DNA from: Bacillota bacterium
GTDB taxonomy: Bacteria; Bacillota; Clostridia; Christensenellales; Borkfalkiaceae
NCBI GenBank assembly: GCA_003343995.1
Contig: QAKE01000010.1
Location: 1-54,620, forward strand
Direction: 5' to 3'
DNA length: 54,620 bases
A model generated the notes under the pieces. The model did not search any database. It was not told the DNA's origin and was given only the letters and a program-made list of their open reading frames with translations. Positions 1-7,499 of this stretch are shown one piece after another. Position 1 is the stretch's first letter. Each line of letters begins with the position of its first letter. The position numbers and the translations under genes are program-made.

Positions 1-222
1 CCGTTCTTCAACAACTATCGTCCTCAGTTCTATTTCAGAACGACGGACGTTACCGGTTCGATCACCCTTCCCGAAGGCGTGGAAATGGTTATGCCCGGCG
101 ACAACGTTAAAATCGACGTTAAGCTGATCACCCCCATCGCCATGGAAGAAGGTCTGCGTTTCGCTATCCGCGAAGGCGGCAGAACGGTCGGCTCGGGCGT
201 TGTGTCCACCATCGTGAAATAA
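1..222 (+). CDS. tuf: Elongation factor Tu, C-terminal part (5' end outside window)
   Basis: Reading frame 1 is open from the first base and gives the last 73 residues of EF-Tu, the GTPase that carries aminoacyl-tRNA to the ribosome. The residues NNYRPQFYFRTTDVTGSI and the ending SGVVSTIVK are characteristic of domain III, the beta-barrel that contacts tRNA. The G domain and start lie upstream of the window. The gene ends in TAA and is followed within 20 bases by a strong intrinsic terminator, so it is the last gene of its transcription unit. Identity is secure because this domain is among the most conserved in bacteria. Confidence 0.97.
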   Translation, partial: PFFNNYRPQFYFRTTDVTGSITLPEGVEMVMPGDNVKIDVKLITPIAMEEGLRFAIREGGRTVGSGVVSTIVK

Positions 223-241
223 GTTTTAATAAATAAAACGC

Positions 242-272
242 AAAGCGCACGGCGAATGCCGTGCGCTTTTTT
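242..272 (+). terminator. Intrinsic terminator after tuf
   Basis: A 12-bp perfect stem AAAGCGCACGGC / GCCGTGCGCTTT with a GAAT loop runs directly into a T tract. It lies 19 bases after the tuf stop codon. Confidence 0.93.
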
Positions 273-577
273 CATGCCGTTTTATATAAGTGTTTTCCTG
301 AAGGACAGGCGATAAAAACGCGCGCCTTTGCGCAGGCAAAATACGGCGCATGGCGCGCGTTTTAAAAGCGCATTTTAACGCGTTTACGCAGAATGGCGTT
401 TATTTCGGTCGGGAAAAAATATCGCTTGTTTCGCGCGATGTTTTCCTTTGATTCGGCGGGTATGCGACTTCCGTCGCAGGTGGTTTATAGACTGTATATT
501 ATTTATCGTCTATTAAACGACTAAAGTAAATAAATATATATAAGTATAGAAAATAGCGGAATCGCCTGTTAAACATT
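273..577. other. Gene-free spacer between tuf and hup
   Basis: No convincing coding frame on either strand. The first half is GC-rich and the second half (about 480-575) is very AT-rich. One short perfect hairpin is visible at 463-478, TGCGAC / GTCGCA with a TTCC loop. No tRNA, riboswitch or clear promoter was recognised. A small RNA cannot be excluded from sequence alone. Confidence 0.6.
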
Positions 578-613
578 AAAAAAAGGACGGAAATATTATT
601 TCCGTCCTTTTTT
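578..613 (-). terminator. Bidirectional terminator after hup
   Basis: The stem AAAGGACGGAAA / TTTCCGTCCTTT has a TATTA loop, flanked by an A run on the left and a T run on the right. It can therefore stop hup transcription from the right as well as any read-through from tuf. Confidence 0.9.
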
Positions 614-644
614 ACCCGCAAACGCGGGGGAGTTTCAGAGAAGA

Positions 645-920
645 TTACACGTTCAATTCGTCCTTAAACGCCTTGCCGAATTTGAAAGCGGGCAGTTTCG
701 ACGCTTCGATGTGAATTTTTTCGCCCGTTTTGGGATTCAAGCCTTCGCGTGCGGGCTTGTCCTTCACTTCAAAGGTACCGAAACCGGAAATCTGGATTTT
801 TTCTCCGTTTTTCATGCCGTCGGCAATCGCCTTGATCACCGCGTCAAACGCAGTGGTCGCCTCTTTGATGGTAATACCGGCGTTATTCGCCACATCCCTT
901 ATCAACTCGTTTTTGTTCAT
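645..920 (-). CDS. hup: HU family DNA-binding protein
   Basis: A 91-residue HU/IHF-fold nucleoid protein that bends and compacts DNA as a dimer. The start MNKNELIRDVA, the central GFGTFEVKDKPAREG motif (the beginning of the DNA-gripping beta arm) and the PAFKFGKAFKDELN C-terminal helix are textbook HU. Length equals the family norm (about 90). The start is fixed by a GGAGGA ribosome site nine bases upstream. It is a single-gene unit with its own promoter (955-982) and terminator (578-613). The absence of a second subunit nearby suggests a homodimer. Confidence 0.97.
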   Translation of the reverse strand: MNKNELIRDVANNAGITIKEATTAFDAVIKAIADGMKNGEKIQISGFGTFEVKDKPAREGLNPKTGEKIHIEASKLPAFKFGKAFKDELNV

Positions 921-954
921 AGGTTTATCCTCCGAAAAAACATTTATTGCTATT

Positions 955-982
955 ATTATACCACAGTGCGGAAAAAATGCAA
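955..982 (-). promoter_or_regulatory. Sigma-A promoter of hup
   Basis: Read on the minus strand: -35 TTGCAT (977-982), 16-bp spacer, -10 TATAAT (955-960). Predicted transcription start is about 28 bases before the hup ATG. Confidence 0.8.
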
Positions 983-1329
983 TGTTTTTTTAAAAATTTA
1001 TCAAAAAAATTTTTTCGCCGTTTTCTCAATGATTTACTTGACTTTTCGATAATTGGAAAATTATGGAAATTTTCGGGATTGATAATTATTTTCATGCGGC
1101 GTTGCTTTAAAGTGTTTTTTTGCGCCCGCGCCGAGGGGCGCGCTTTTCGTGCGCGTCGTATGGCGTCGAGTGCGTCGTTGTCGGCGGGCGCATGGATGCT
1201 GTCGCGAATGCAATAGTCGCCGCGCGCTTCGGTAAACCGCCGCGTAGGGAGCGACGGCGATTATTTTTGCCCCTCCTTTTGCGCCGTATGCGGCGCAAAA
1301 GGAGGGGCGCAATATACTGTGGCGGTATA
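983..1329. other. Gene-free spacer between hup and the TetR gene
   Basis: This stretch holds no frame with protein-like composition. Its left part is AT-rich, its right part is GC-rich with low-complexity CGC runs. The only notable structure is the long perfect hairpin at 1269-1308, listed separately. Confidence 0.6.
1269..1308. repeat. 18-bp perfect inverted repeat downstream of the TetR gene
   Basis: GCCCCTCCTTTTGCGCCG (1269-1286) is followed by a TATG loop and its exact reverse complement (1291-1308). It lies 21 bases beyond the stop codon of the minus-strand regulator gene and is well placed to end that transcript. On the minus strand, however, the stem is followed by an A-rich sequence, not a T run, so it is not a standard intrinsic terminator. 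Confidence 0.85.
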
Positions 1330-1857
1330 TTACAGCTTGCCGCTTCCGAACGTGATTTGCTCTATGGCGGCGATGACGAGCGATTTATCCTCCTTGCAGT
1401 CGGAACGAACCCACCGCATGGAGATATTGAAAATCGCGCCGGCATATCCCGCGGCGAGAAAGAGGTTATTGTGGCTGAGCTCGTCTTCAAACATGCGGAT
1501 AAATCCGTCGTTCATAAAATCGAAATAGAGATATTCGAGGTGGGATTTTTGCAGCAGGCGGATTTCCCGTTTGCTTTTTTCGAGGTTATCGACCACCCTT
1601 TCGATTATGTCGAGGTAGTCTTCTTTACAGCGCGGCTTGTATTGCTGTTTTTCTTTAAATTCCGTATTGCGGCTTTCAAAATAGAATTTGATCACCGCTT
1701 CTTTGGAGGGGAAGTAACGGTAAAAGGTCGCCCTGCCCACGCCCGCTTTCGCGCAGACGTCCGTTACGCGGATCGACGCGTAGTCTTCGGTTTCCATCAG
1801 TTTGAAGAGCGCCTGCACGATATAATGGCGCGAATAATCCCCGCTGCCGTATTCCAT
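1330..1857 (-). CDS. TetR/AcrR family transcriptional regulator
   Basis: A 175-residue repressor-type regulator. The N-terminal helix-turn-helix (about residues 9-55) reads IVQALFKLMETEDYASIRVTD followed by VCAKAGVGRATFYRYFPSKE, the classic TetR_N pattern. The C-terminal ligand and dimer domain (about 60-175) resembles the TetR_C group common in Firmicutes (LEYLYFDFMNDGFIRMFE, YAGAIFNISMRWV). The frame is open much further upstream, but the start at MEYGSGDY is chosen because GGAGGA lies nine bases before it and a good promoter lies between. It is divergent from a two-gene membrane-protein unit, which it probably controls through the palindrome at 1961-1984. The ligand is unknown. Confidence 0.9.
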   Translation of the reverse strand: MEYGSGDYSRHYIVQALFKLMETEDYASIRVTDVCAKAGVGRATFYRYFPSKEAVIKFYFESRNTEFKEKQQYKPRCKEDYLDIIERVVDNLEKSKREIRLLQKSHLEYLYFDFMNDGFIRMFEDELSHNNLFLAAGYAGAIFNISMRWVRSDCKEDKSLVIAAIEQITFGSGKL

Positions 1858-1929
1858 GATACAAATTCCTCCTTTTGTCTGAAATCGGAAAACAAAACCG
1901 CCCGTCTGTCTAAATGCCCGTTTTATCGC

Positions 1930-1958
1930 TTGTTTTTCCGTTTTTTCTCTATTATAAT
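1930..1958 (+). promoter_or_regulatory. Promoter of the 2024-3231 membrane-protein unit
   Basis: -35 TTGTTT (1930-1935), 17-bp spacer, -10 TATAAT (1953-1958). The operator candidate begins three bases after the -10. Confidence 0.7.
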
Positions 1959-1982
1959 ACACTTGTCTTACGGAAAAGTCAA
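1954..1982 (-). promoter_or_regulatory. Promoter of the TetR-family gene
   Basis: On the minus strand: -35 TTGACT (1977-1982), 17-bp spacer, -10 TATTAT (1954-1959). Its -10 overlaps the -10 of the opposing promoter. Confidence 0.75.
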
Positions 1983-1984
1983 GT
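1961..1984. promoter_or_regulatory. Candidate TetR operator palindrome
   Basis: ACTTGTCTT and AAGTCAAGT are inverted with six bases between them; eight of nine positions pair. The palindrome covers the -35 and spacer of the regulator's own promoter and the start region of the divergent promoter. This is the usual arrangement for a TetR protein that represses both. Confidence 0.6.
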
Positions 1985-2023
1985 CGACGGGCTTTTCGGA
2001 AAAAACTTAAAAAGGAGAAAAAC

Positions 2024-2557
2024 ATGGTAAACAAGGATTTTTTGACATACGAATATATGTCCAAAACGGTGAAGGCGAAGGAGCAATCGAGGATTGCCGA
2101 TATGTACGAGGCGTTCGGCTGGGAAGTGACGGGCGTTGCGCCCGCCGCGATCGACGGAGTAACGCTTTCCTTTAAGCGGGACAGAAAACAGCCCCACAAG
2201 CAGGAGCTGGCGCGGCTGGAACGGCAGGCGGAGGAAACGCTTTCCGTCATCGAACGGCTGAATGCGGCGAAAACGAAGGGCGCGATGATCTTCGCGTTGA
2301 TTTTCGGCTGCATCGCCGCGTTGGTGCTGGGCGGCGGCATGAGTTTGGTGATGCTGCATCCGGAAAGCATCCCCGCGTTTATAGGCGGCGTCGCACTGGG
2401 AATCGTCGGCATCGTTCTTTGCGGCGTCAATTACCCGATTTACAAAAAATTGGAGGACAAAAAAACCCGCCAGATGCTGCCCGCGATCGACGATAACGAG
2501 GAAAAACTCGCCGTTATTCTCGAAAAGGGCAACGAATTGTTGCAAGGCGCGCTTTGA
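2024..2557 (+). CDS. Small membrane protein of unknown function, TetR-divergent
   Basis: A 177-residue protein that I cannot assign to a named family. Residues 1-85 are hydrophilic, with a charged, helical stretch (about 60-85) likely to form a coiled coil. Two membrane segments follow (about 87-108 and 116-138), joined by a short loop MLHPESIP, and the last 40 residues are charged and cytoplasmic. The ribosome site AAAGGAG precedes the ATG. Its stop codon overlaps the TTG start of the next gene, so the two are translationally coupled. Divergence from a TetR regulator suggests an envelope-stress or drug-responsive function, but this is inference. Confidence 0.7.
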   Translation: MVNKDFLTYEYMSKTVKAKEQSRIADMYEAFGWEVTGVAPAAIDGVTLSFKRDRKQPHKQELARLERQAEETLSVIERLNAAKTKGAMIFALIFGCIAALVLGGGMSLVMLHPESIPAFIGGVALGIVGIVLCGVNYPIYKKLEDKKTRQMLPAIDDNEEKLAVILEKGNELLQGAL

Positions 2558-3231
2558 GCGGGCGGCAAAACGGGGCGGAAACGGCGTTTTTCCGGCGCGT
2601 CGCCAAGGATGCGGCCTTTCGGTTGGTCGTCGTTTCCGCTTTTTCCCTCTTCGCGTCGGCGGCGTTTACGGCGTATAACGCGTTTCTCGGCGCGGTCTAC
2701 CGCTCGGCATGGAGCGTTGCCATCGCCTTTTATTACGCGCTGCTGACGGCATTGCGCGCCGACGTGCTTTGCCGCGAGAGAAAATATGTTAAAAACAAAC
2801 TTTCGGCAGACGAAAAGGAAACAAGGCGCAAAAAAGCGCTGCCGCGGCAGTGCTTTTTTCTCTTCGTCGTCGCCGCGGCGCTGATCGCGCCGATTTCGCT
2901 GATGGTCTTGCAGAAAAAACATGCGGAATATTCCGAAATCGCGGCGATATCCGTCGCCGCGTATACCGTTTACCGCGTGGTCTTTTCGGTAAAAAACCAT
3001 TTCGGCGCAAAAAAATCGAGCAACGCGGCGGCGAAGATGCTTGCGGATATCAACCTCGTCGACGCGTCGGTTTCCGTGCTGACGCTGCAATACGCGCTGC
3101 TCATGACCTTCGACGGCGGCATAACGGGGGACATGTTCATCCTCTGTGCCCTTTCGAGCTTGGCGATATGGGCGTTCATCGCGGCGTTTTCCGCAAAATC
3201 CTTCGCCGCCGCCCGCCGCGCGCGGCGGTGA
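2554..3231 (+). CDS. Multi-pass membrane protein of unknown function
   Basis: 225 residues with about six hydrophobic segments (near 24-42, 48-66, 103-121, 127-145, 170-186, 191-212) and a basic C-terminus (SFAAARRARR). It has no recognisable catalytic motif. It starts at TTG inside the overlap TTGA with the preceding stop codon, and no good independent ribosome site is present, so it depends on translation of the upstream gene. The two probably form one membrane complex under TetR control. It could be a divergent transporter subunit, but nothing in the sequence proves this. Confidence 0.7.
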   Translation: MSGRQNGAETAFFRRVAKDAAFRLVVVSAFSLFASAAFTAYNAFLGAVYRSAWSVAIAFYYALLTALRADVLCRERKYVKNKLSADEKETRRKKALPRQCFFLFVVAAALIAPISLMVLQKKHAEYSEIAAISVAAYTVYRVVFSVKNHFGAKKSSNAAAKMLADINLVDASVSVLTLQYALLMTFDGGITGDMFILCALSSLAIWAFIAAFSAKSFAAARRARR

Positions 3232-3338
3232 TTTTTCGGCGGCTGACCAAAAAATATACGAAAAATCGCTAAAGCCGCAAAATAATAATTTTTCAATTTA
3301 CCGTAAAAAAACGCGGCGCTGCCGTGCGGAAAACGCCC

Positions 3339-3367
3339 TTGACAAAAAGCGGGAGGTGTGCTATTAT
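3339..3367 (+). promoter_or_regulatory. Promoter of the cardiolipin synthase gene
   Basis: Consensus -35 TTGACA (3339-3344), 17-bp spacer, -10 TATTAT (3362-3367). Its position rules out in-frame start codons of the cls frame before about 3375. Confidence 0.85.
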
Positions 3368-3378
3368 ATTCCATACAC

Positions 3379-3396
3379 ATACGCGCGTGCGCGTAT
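3379..3396 (+). promoter_or_regulatory. 5'-leader hairpin of the cls mRNA
   Basis: ATACGCG, a CGTG loop and CGCGTAT form a perfect 7-bp stem at the very start of the predicted mRNA, ending four bases before the AGGGG ribosome site. It could stabilise the 5' end or act as a DNA palindrome for a regulator. Confidence 0.5.
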
Positions 3397-3408
3397 ATGA
3401 GGGGACGT

Positions 3409-4938
3409 ATGAAAAAAATTTTTAAAATGCTGTTCGGCAGGCTCACGCTCATCGCGCTGCTCATCATACTGCAATTCGTGCTGTTCGTCTGGTGGATTAC
3501 CGACGCCTCGCTCCGATATAATTGGCTGTACGTAATCAACACCGTCATCGGCGTTTTGGCGTTTTTACATATCGTAAACAGAAAGATGAACACCGAAAGC
3601 AAGCTCACTTGGGTGGCGGTCGTCCTGCTCATGCCGGTTTTCGGATTTTTCGCGTACGTTTTGTTTTCCGAAAGCCGCCTTTCGCCCAGACAGCGCAGGA
3701 ATTTCCGCGACGTGTACTATGTGACGAAGGATTCCCTCGATTATTATTTTGCGAAATCGGGCGGCAAACTGCCCGATACGGGCGATTATCTCGGGCACAA
3801 CAATTATATCAAGAGCATGTGCAATCTGCCTTCCTGCACCGGTACCGCCATGGAATACTATCCGTGGGGCGAAAGCTTTTTCGAGGCGCTCAAAACCGAG
3901 CTGAAAAAAGCGGAAAAGTTCATCTTCATGGAGTATTTCATCGTGGAAGAAGGGGAAATGTGGAACGCCTTGCTGGATATTCTCAAGGAAAAAACCGCCG
4001 AGGGCGTGGAAGTGCGTTTTATGTACGACGATATCGGCTCCATCTCCAAGGTACCCGCCAAATATTATAAAAAATTGCAGAAATCCGGCATCAAGGCGCT
4101 GCGCTTCAATCCGTTCCGCCCCTTTTTAACGGGGATTCACAATAACCGCGACCACCGCAAAATCACCGTGATCGACGGCAAAGTGGGCTTTGTCGGCGGG
4201 GCGAATTTGGCGGATGAATATATCAATAAGACTTCGCCGTACGGCATCTGGAAGGATTCCGCCGTCAAGCTCGAAGGGGAGGCGGTGCGTTCGCTTACGA
4301 CGATGTTTTTGCAAATGTACGACATGCAGGCGGGGTGCGTGGAGGACATCACCGACTATCTCACCCCCGAAACGGACGTCGAGGCGGAGGGCGTGGTGCA
4401 GTTTTTCGTGGACGGGCCGAAGCCCATCAACGACGATTACGTTGCGAAAAACGTCTATCTGAACATCTTCAATTCCGCGAAAAAGTACCTTTACGTCACC
4501 ACGCCCTATCTCATTCCCGACGGGGAAATCATCAACGCGCTGCAGCTTGCGGCAAAGCGCGGGGTGGACGTGCGCATCGTAACGCCGCAGATTCCCGATA
4601 AAAAATTGGTGTTCAACATCACCCGTTCCAACTATAAACGGCTGATGGATTACGGCGTGAAGATATACGAATTCAAAGACGGGTTCATCCACGCGAAAAA
4701 CATCCTCTGCGACGACGAGGTGGGGGTGGTCGGCACCGTCAATCTCGATTACAGAAGTCTGATGCACCACTACGAATGCGGCGTGTGGATGTACAAAACG
4801 CCGTCGCTTGCCTGCATGAAGGAAGATTTTGAAAAGACCTTTTTTTTCAGCGTTCTGCAGGACGAAAAGAGCGTTAAAATGGGAATTTTAAAGCGGCTGT
4901 TCTGCGGCATGTGCGCCATTTTCGCGCCGTTGCTGTAA
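3409..4938 (+). CDS. cls: Cardiolipin synthase (PLD superfamily)
   Basis: A 509-residue membrane enzyme that joins two phosphatidylglycerol molecules to form cardiolipin and glycerol. N-terminal membrane segments (about 9-30, 42-58 and 67-88) match the PLDc_N region. Two phospholipase D active sites follow, HRKITVID within NNRDHRK and HAKNILCD, both satisfying HxKxxxxD, as in all bacterial Cls proteins. Length is typical (480-520). The start MKKIFKML is chosen because AGGGG lies just upstream and the promoter at 3339-3367 excludes earlier starts; an ATG 12 bases earlier in the same frame is the alternative. It is probably cotranscribed with the gene at 4963. Confidence 0.95.
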   Translation: MKKIFKMLFGRLTLIALLIILQFVLFVWWITDASLRYNWLYVINTVIGVLAFLHIVNRKMNTESKLTWVAVVLLMPVFGFFAYVLFSESRLSPRQRRNFRDVYYVTKDSLDYYFAKSGGKLPDTGDYLGHNNYIKSMCNLPSCTGTAMEYYPWGESFFEALKTELKKAEKFIFMEYFIVEEGEMWNALLDILKEKTAEGVEVRFMYDDIGSISKVPAKYYKKLQKSGIKALRFNPFRPFLTGIHNNRDHRKITVIDGKVGFVGGANLADEYINKTSPYGIWKDSAVKLEGEAVRSLTTMFLQMYDMQAGCVEDITDYLTPETDVEAEGVVQFFVDGPKPINDDYVAKNVYLNIFNSAKKYLYVTTPYLIPDGEIINALQLAAKRGVDVRIVTPQIPDKKLVFNITRSNYKRLMDYGVKIYEFKDGFIHAKNILCDDEVGVVGTVNLDYRSLMHHYECGVWMYKTPSLACMKEDFEKTFFFSVLQDEKSVKMGILKRLFCGMCAIFAPLL

Positions 4939-4962
4939 AGCGCGATTTACGGGGGAGAGCGT

Positions 4963-6210
4963 ATGAAATTTGAGGAAAACACCTTTGAAGAATTGCTTTG
5001 CGGCAAATTCGCGTGCGGCTGCGGCAGGAGGGGCGCGCCCGTTTATCTGCGCCGCGGAGAGGTGTACGGGGAGCTGGAAAATCTTTCCCGTTCGTTTGCG
5101 CGCGGCAAAAGGGCGGCGCTCGTCGCCTCCCGCAGGTTTCTTTCGGAAAGGGGGGAGCAAACGCTCGGCGCGCTTTGCGCCGGCGGCGCGGAAGCGGTGA
5201 AGATCGCCGTCAGCCGCCGTTTCGACAGCGCGCTGGAAAACATCGGCGCGCTTTTTTCGCTCGCGGAGGACGTGAAACTCATCGTCGCCTGCGAAAGCGA
5301 GCTTTACGACGTGGCGGCGTATTTTTCCGCGCTGAAGAACCTGCCCCTCGTCTACGCGGCGTTTTCGCCGGAGGCGGACGGGCTGTTCGCGCCGACGGCG
5401 TGCGTAAAAATCAAGGGAAAGCCGGAACGGATCTTCGCGGAAAACCCGCGCTATGTCATCGTGGACGAAACGCTGCTGCGGCAGGCGGAGGAGGGGCGCG
5501 TGGCGTCGGCGTTCGCGTCGTTGGCGTCGGGCGTCGTGTCTTTGATCGATTACCGCGTTCGCGGCGCGCTGACGGGGGAATTCTGCCGCGAAAGCTATCA
5601 TCTGGCGCGCGGGGCGATCTCCGCCGCGCTGGGTTCGGTGTCGAAGGAGGACATGCCCGTCAAGCTGCTGGAAAGCCGTTTGATCGTCGCGGCGGCGGAA
5701 AACCACACGCTGGGGGCGATCGCCCGCGGCGGCGAAAGCGCGGTGGCGGAGCTTTTGGAAAGTTCGGGGAAAATCCGCCTTTCTTCGGCGGAACGCAAGT
5801 TCGCGGCGGCGCTGCTCCTTCTCGATCTGTACGCGGCGTATTTTTCCTCCCCGCACGAAAATCTGCTTTCCGTGCCCGATTACGCCGCGCGCGCGGAAGC
5901 GCTTTCCGCCTATACGGGGTACGGCAAGGGCGAGCTGCTGAAGGGAATACTCGCTTCCGCCGCCCTTGCGGACGAAAGCAAGCTCGCGCCGTATGCGGCG
6001 CGGCTGAAAGAGGAAATCGAAACGCTCCGCGGCTGGGCGGAAAAGCTTGCCGCCGTATATCTGCGTTTGGGCGGGCGGGATATATTTTGCAATTACAGCT
6101 TTCAAGAGCTGAAAAAGGCGGTGTGCCGCGCGGCGGATTTGCCGGACGCGTTTTCCGTGCTCACGCTGATGCGGGAGAGCGGCGCGCTGGAACATTTTTC
6201 CGAACTGTGA
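4963..6210 (+). CDS. Degenerate glycerol-1-phosphate dehydrogenase-like protein
   Basis: A 415-residue protein with the overall pattern of the AraM/G1PDH branch of the iron-alcohol-dehydrogenase/dehydroquinate-synthase superfamily. The N-terminus CGCGRRG resembles the family start, and ENPRYVIVDETLLRQA plus ASLASGVVSLIDYRV match the segment usually seen as D..(L)..AP...aaG..D.....DW. The NAD-binding GSGT.ND segment is replaced by ACESELYD, and the usual TAPSMDG by AFSPEADG. The HGE metal-ligand region is not recognisable. I infer a catalytically inactive or re-purposed paralogue. It starts 24 bases after cls with a GGGGGAGAG site and ends at a strong terminator. A link to lipid metabolism is suggested by its neighbour only. 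Confidence 0.6.
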   Translation: MKFEENTFEELLCGKFACGCGRRGAPVYLRRGEVYGELENLSRSFARGKRAALVASRRFLSERGEQTLGALCAGGAEAVKIAVSRRFDSALENIGALFSLAEDVKLIVACESELYDVAAYFSALKNLPLVYAAFSPEADGLFAPTACVKIKGKPERIFAENPRYVIVDETLLRQAEEGRVASAFASLASGVVSLIDYRVRGALTGEFCRESYHLARGAISAALGSVSKEDMPVKLLESRLIVAAAENHTLGAIARGGESAVAELLESSGKIRLSSAERKFAAALLLLDLYAAYFSSPHENLLSVPDYAARAEALSAYTGYGKGELLKGILASAALADESKLAPYAARLKEEIETLRGWAEKLAAVYLRLGGRDIFCNYSFQELKKAVCRAADLPDAFSVLTLMRESGALEHFSEL

Positions 6211-6241
6211 TTGTTTTAATAAAACCATATAATAACGATTT

Positions 6242-6277
6242 ACGCCGCGCGGCATTTCTTCCGCGCGGCGTTTTTTT
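6242..6277 (+). terminator. Terminator of the cls unit
   Basis: The 11-bp stem ACGCCGCGCGG / CCGCGCGGCGT with an eight-base loop is followed by a T run. Confidence 0.93.
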
Positions 6278-6375
6278 ATGCGAAAAAATTTTGCCGCGGA
6301 GGTATAAAAAGCCGAAAGCGCGGCAATAATCCGTCACGTAAAGCGCTTGACGAAGAATTTCGGAGGAAAGAAAAG

Positions 6376-6780
6376 ATGAAAAAACTCTACATACTCATGG
6401 CGGGGCTCATGCTCGCTTCGGCGTTCATGCTCGTCAACAATCCGCCGCTGTTCGCGGCGTTCAGCCCCGTCAGCGAGGTGTATTCGGCGGACGGCAGCAT
6501 GGGGGCGGGGAGCGTGTACGGCGTTTTTGAAACGGTGAACGGCAAGAGCGGCGAAAGCTGCCGCGTGGACAGGGAAAATTTCTCGCTGCAGGAGTGTATA
6601 AAATATTTTCAGGCGGAAATAATCTTTACCGAACGGGTGGAAAACACCGTAAGCGTGTATCTCTATTCGCCGAAAATCAAACGGTATAAAATCGTGAAAG
6701 GCGAAAAAATCAACCTGCACGTCGCGTTCGCGGCGGAATACGTAGCCCTCGGCAGTCCGCTCGTTTACGGCTCGTACTGA
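6376..6780 (+). CDS. Small exported protein resembling the C-terminal part of YwmB
   Basis: 134 residues beginning with a hydrophobic signal or anchor (residues 1-20), so exported or membrane-attached. The C-terminal pattern YLYSPKIKRYKIV..GEKINLHVAF.....ALGSPLVYGSY resembles the end of the YwmB family (small exported proteins found next to murA-spoIID-spoIIQ in bacilli and clostridia), though the family is usually about twice as long. A GGAGG site precedes the ATG. It is 33 bases upstream of a SpoIIQ-like gene, a context that supports the assignment. The function of YwmB is not established; this call is tentative. Confidence 0.5.
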   Translation: MKKLYILMAGLMLASAFMLVNNPPLFAAFSPVSEVYSADGSMGAGSVYGVFETVNGKSGESCRVDRENFSLQECIKYFQAEIIFTERVENTVSVYLYSPKIKRYKIVKGEKINLHVAFAAEYVALGSPLVYGSY

Positions 6781-6813
6781 AAAATACATAATAAGTCAAA
6801 ATCGGAGGATATT

Positions 6814-7461
6814 ATGAAAAGCGAAAACAAATTTTTGATGTTTCTGAAAAAGAACGCCTTCTATCTGGTGCTCGGTTTCTGCATTCTGGCGGTGGCGCTG
6901 TCCATCACGCTGGTACTCACGCTCGGCAATAAGCCGACCGTTCCCGACGACAGCGGCGAACAAAAGCCCCCCGTCGTCAATCCCGACGATCCCAATCCGG
7001 ACGACGGCGACGACGATAAGGACCCCGACGTGCCCACGGTGGAGGAAGTGGTGTTCATCATGCCGGTAAAGGGCACGGTGACGCAGCATTACTCGGAAGA
7101 GCCGGTGTTCAACAGCACCCTCAATATCTTTACGGCGCATAAGGCGATGGATATCGCCGCGGCGGAGGGCAGCGAGGTTTACGCGGTGTACGACGGCGTT
7201 GTGGAAAGCGTGACGAGCAGCTATCTCGAAGGCACGACCATCGTCATCGACCACGGCAACGGCTTAAAGAGCATCTATAACTCCCTCGAGGACGGCGACG
7301 GCGTAAACGTCGGTCAGACGGTGAAGAAGGGCGACGTCATCGCCAACGTATCCGCAACGTATCTGGAAGAATTTTCCGACGGCGCGCACCTGCACTTTTC
7401 CGTGGAGGAAGACGGAAAGCTCATCAACCCCCTGACCTATCTCGAGGCGGAAGAAAAATAA
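6814..7461 (+). CDS. SpoIIQ-like M23 family (LytM-fold) protein
   Basis: A 215-residue membrane-anchored peptidase-fold protein. A cytoplasmic N-terminus is followed by one membrane segment (about 15-36), an acidic, Pro-rich linker (40-70) and an M23 domain (about 78-212). The zinc ligands are all present: H109 and D113 in HKAMD, and H194 of HLH with H192 as the second catalytic histidine. In spore formers, SpoIIQ on the forespore side pairs with SpoIIIAH across the septum; clostridial versions keep the zinc site, as here. The usual upstream spoIID is absent. Terminated at 7469-7499. A vegetative LytM-like amidase/endopeptidase is the alternative. Confidence 0.75.
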   Translation: MKSENKFLMFLKKNAFYLVLGFCILAVALSITLVLTLGNKPTVPDDSGEQKPPVVNPDDPNPDDGDDDKDPDVPTVEEVVFIMPVKGTVTQHYSEEPVFNSTLNIFTAHKAMDIAAAEGSEVYAVYDGVVESVTSSYLEGTTIVIDHGNGLKSIYNSLEDGDGVNVGQTVKKGDVIANVSATYLEEFSDGAHLHFSVEEDGKLINPLTYLEAEEK

Positions 7462-7468
7462 ATCTTAC

Positions 7469-7499
7469 ACCCCCGCGTTTTCACGCGGGGGTTATTTTT
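7469..7499 (+). terminator. Terminator after the SpoIIQ-like gene
   Basis: The stem ACCCCCGCG / CGCGGGGGT with a six-base loop is followed by TATTTTT. Confidence 0.9.

Noticed and set aside
1858..2430. N-terminal extension of the TetR frame, which is open for another 191 codons
   Set aside because: It runs antisense to the membrane protein gene, crosses a promoter and a palindrome, and a strong ribosome site stands before the internal ATG at 1857.
4888..6255. Long minus-strand frame of 455 codons opposite the gene at 4963
   Set aside because: Arg-rich shadow frame caused by the GC-rich third positions of the plus-strand gene; no ribosome site and no domain.
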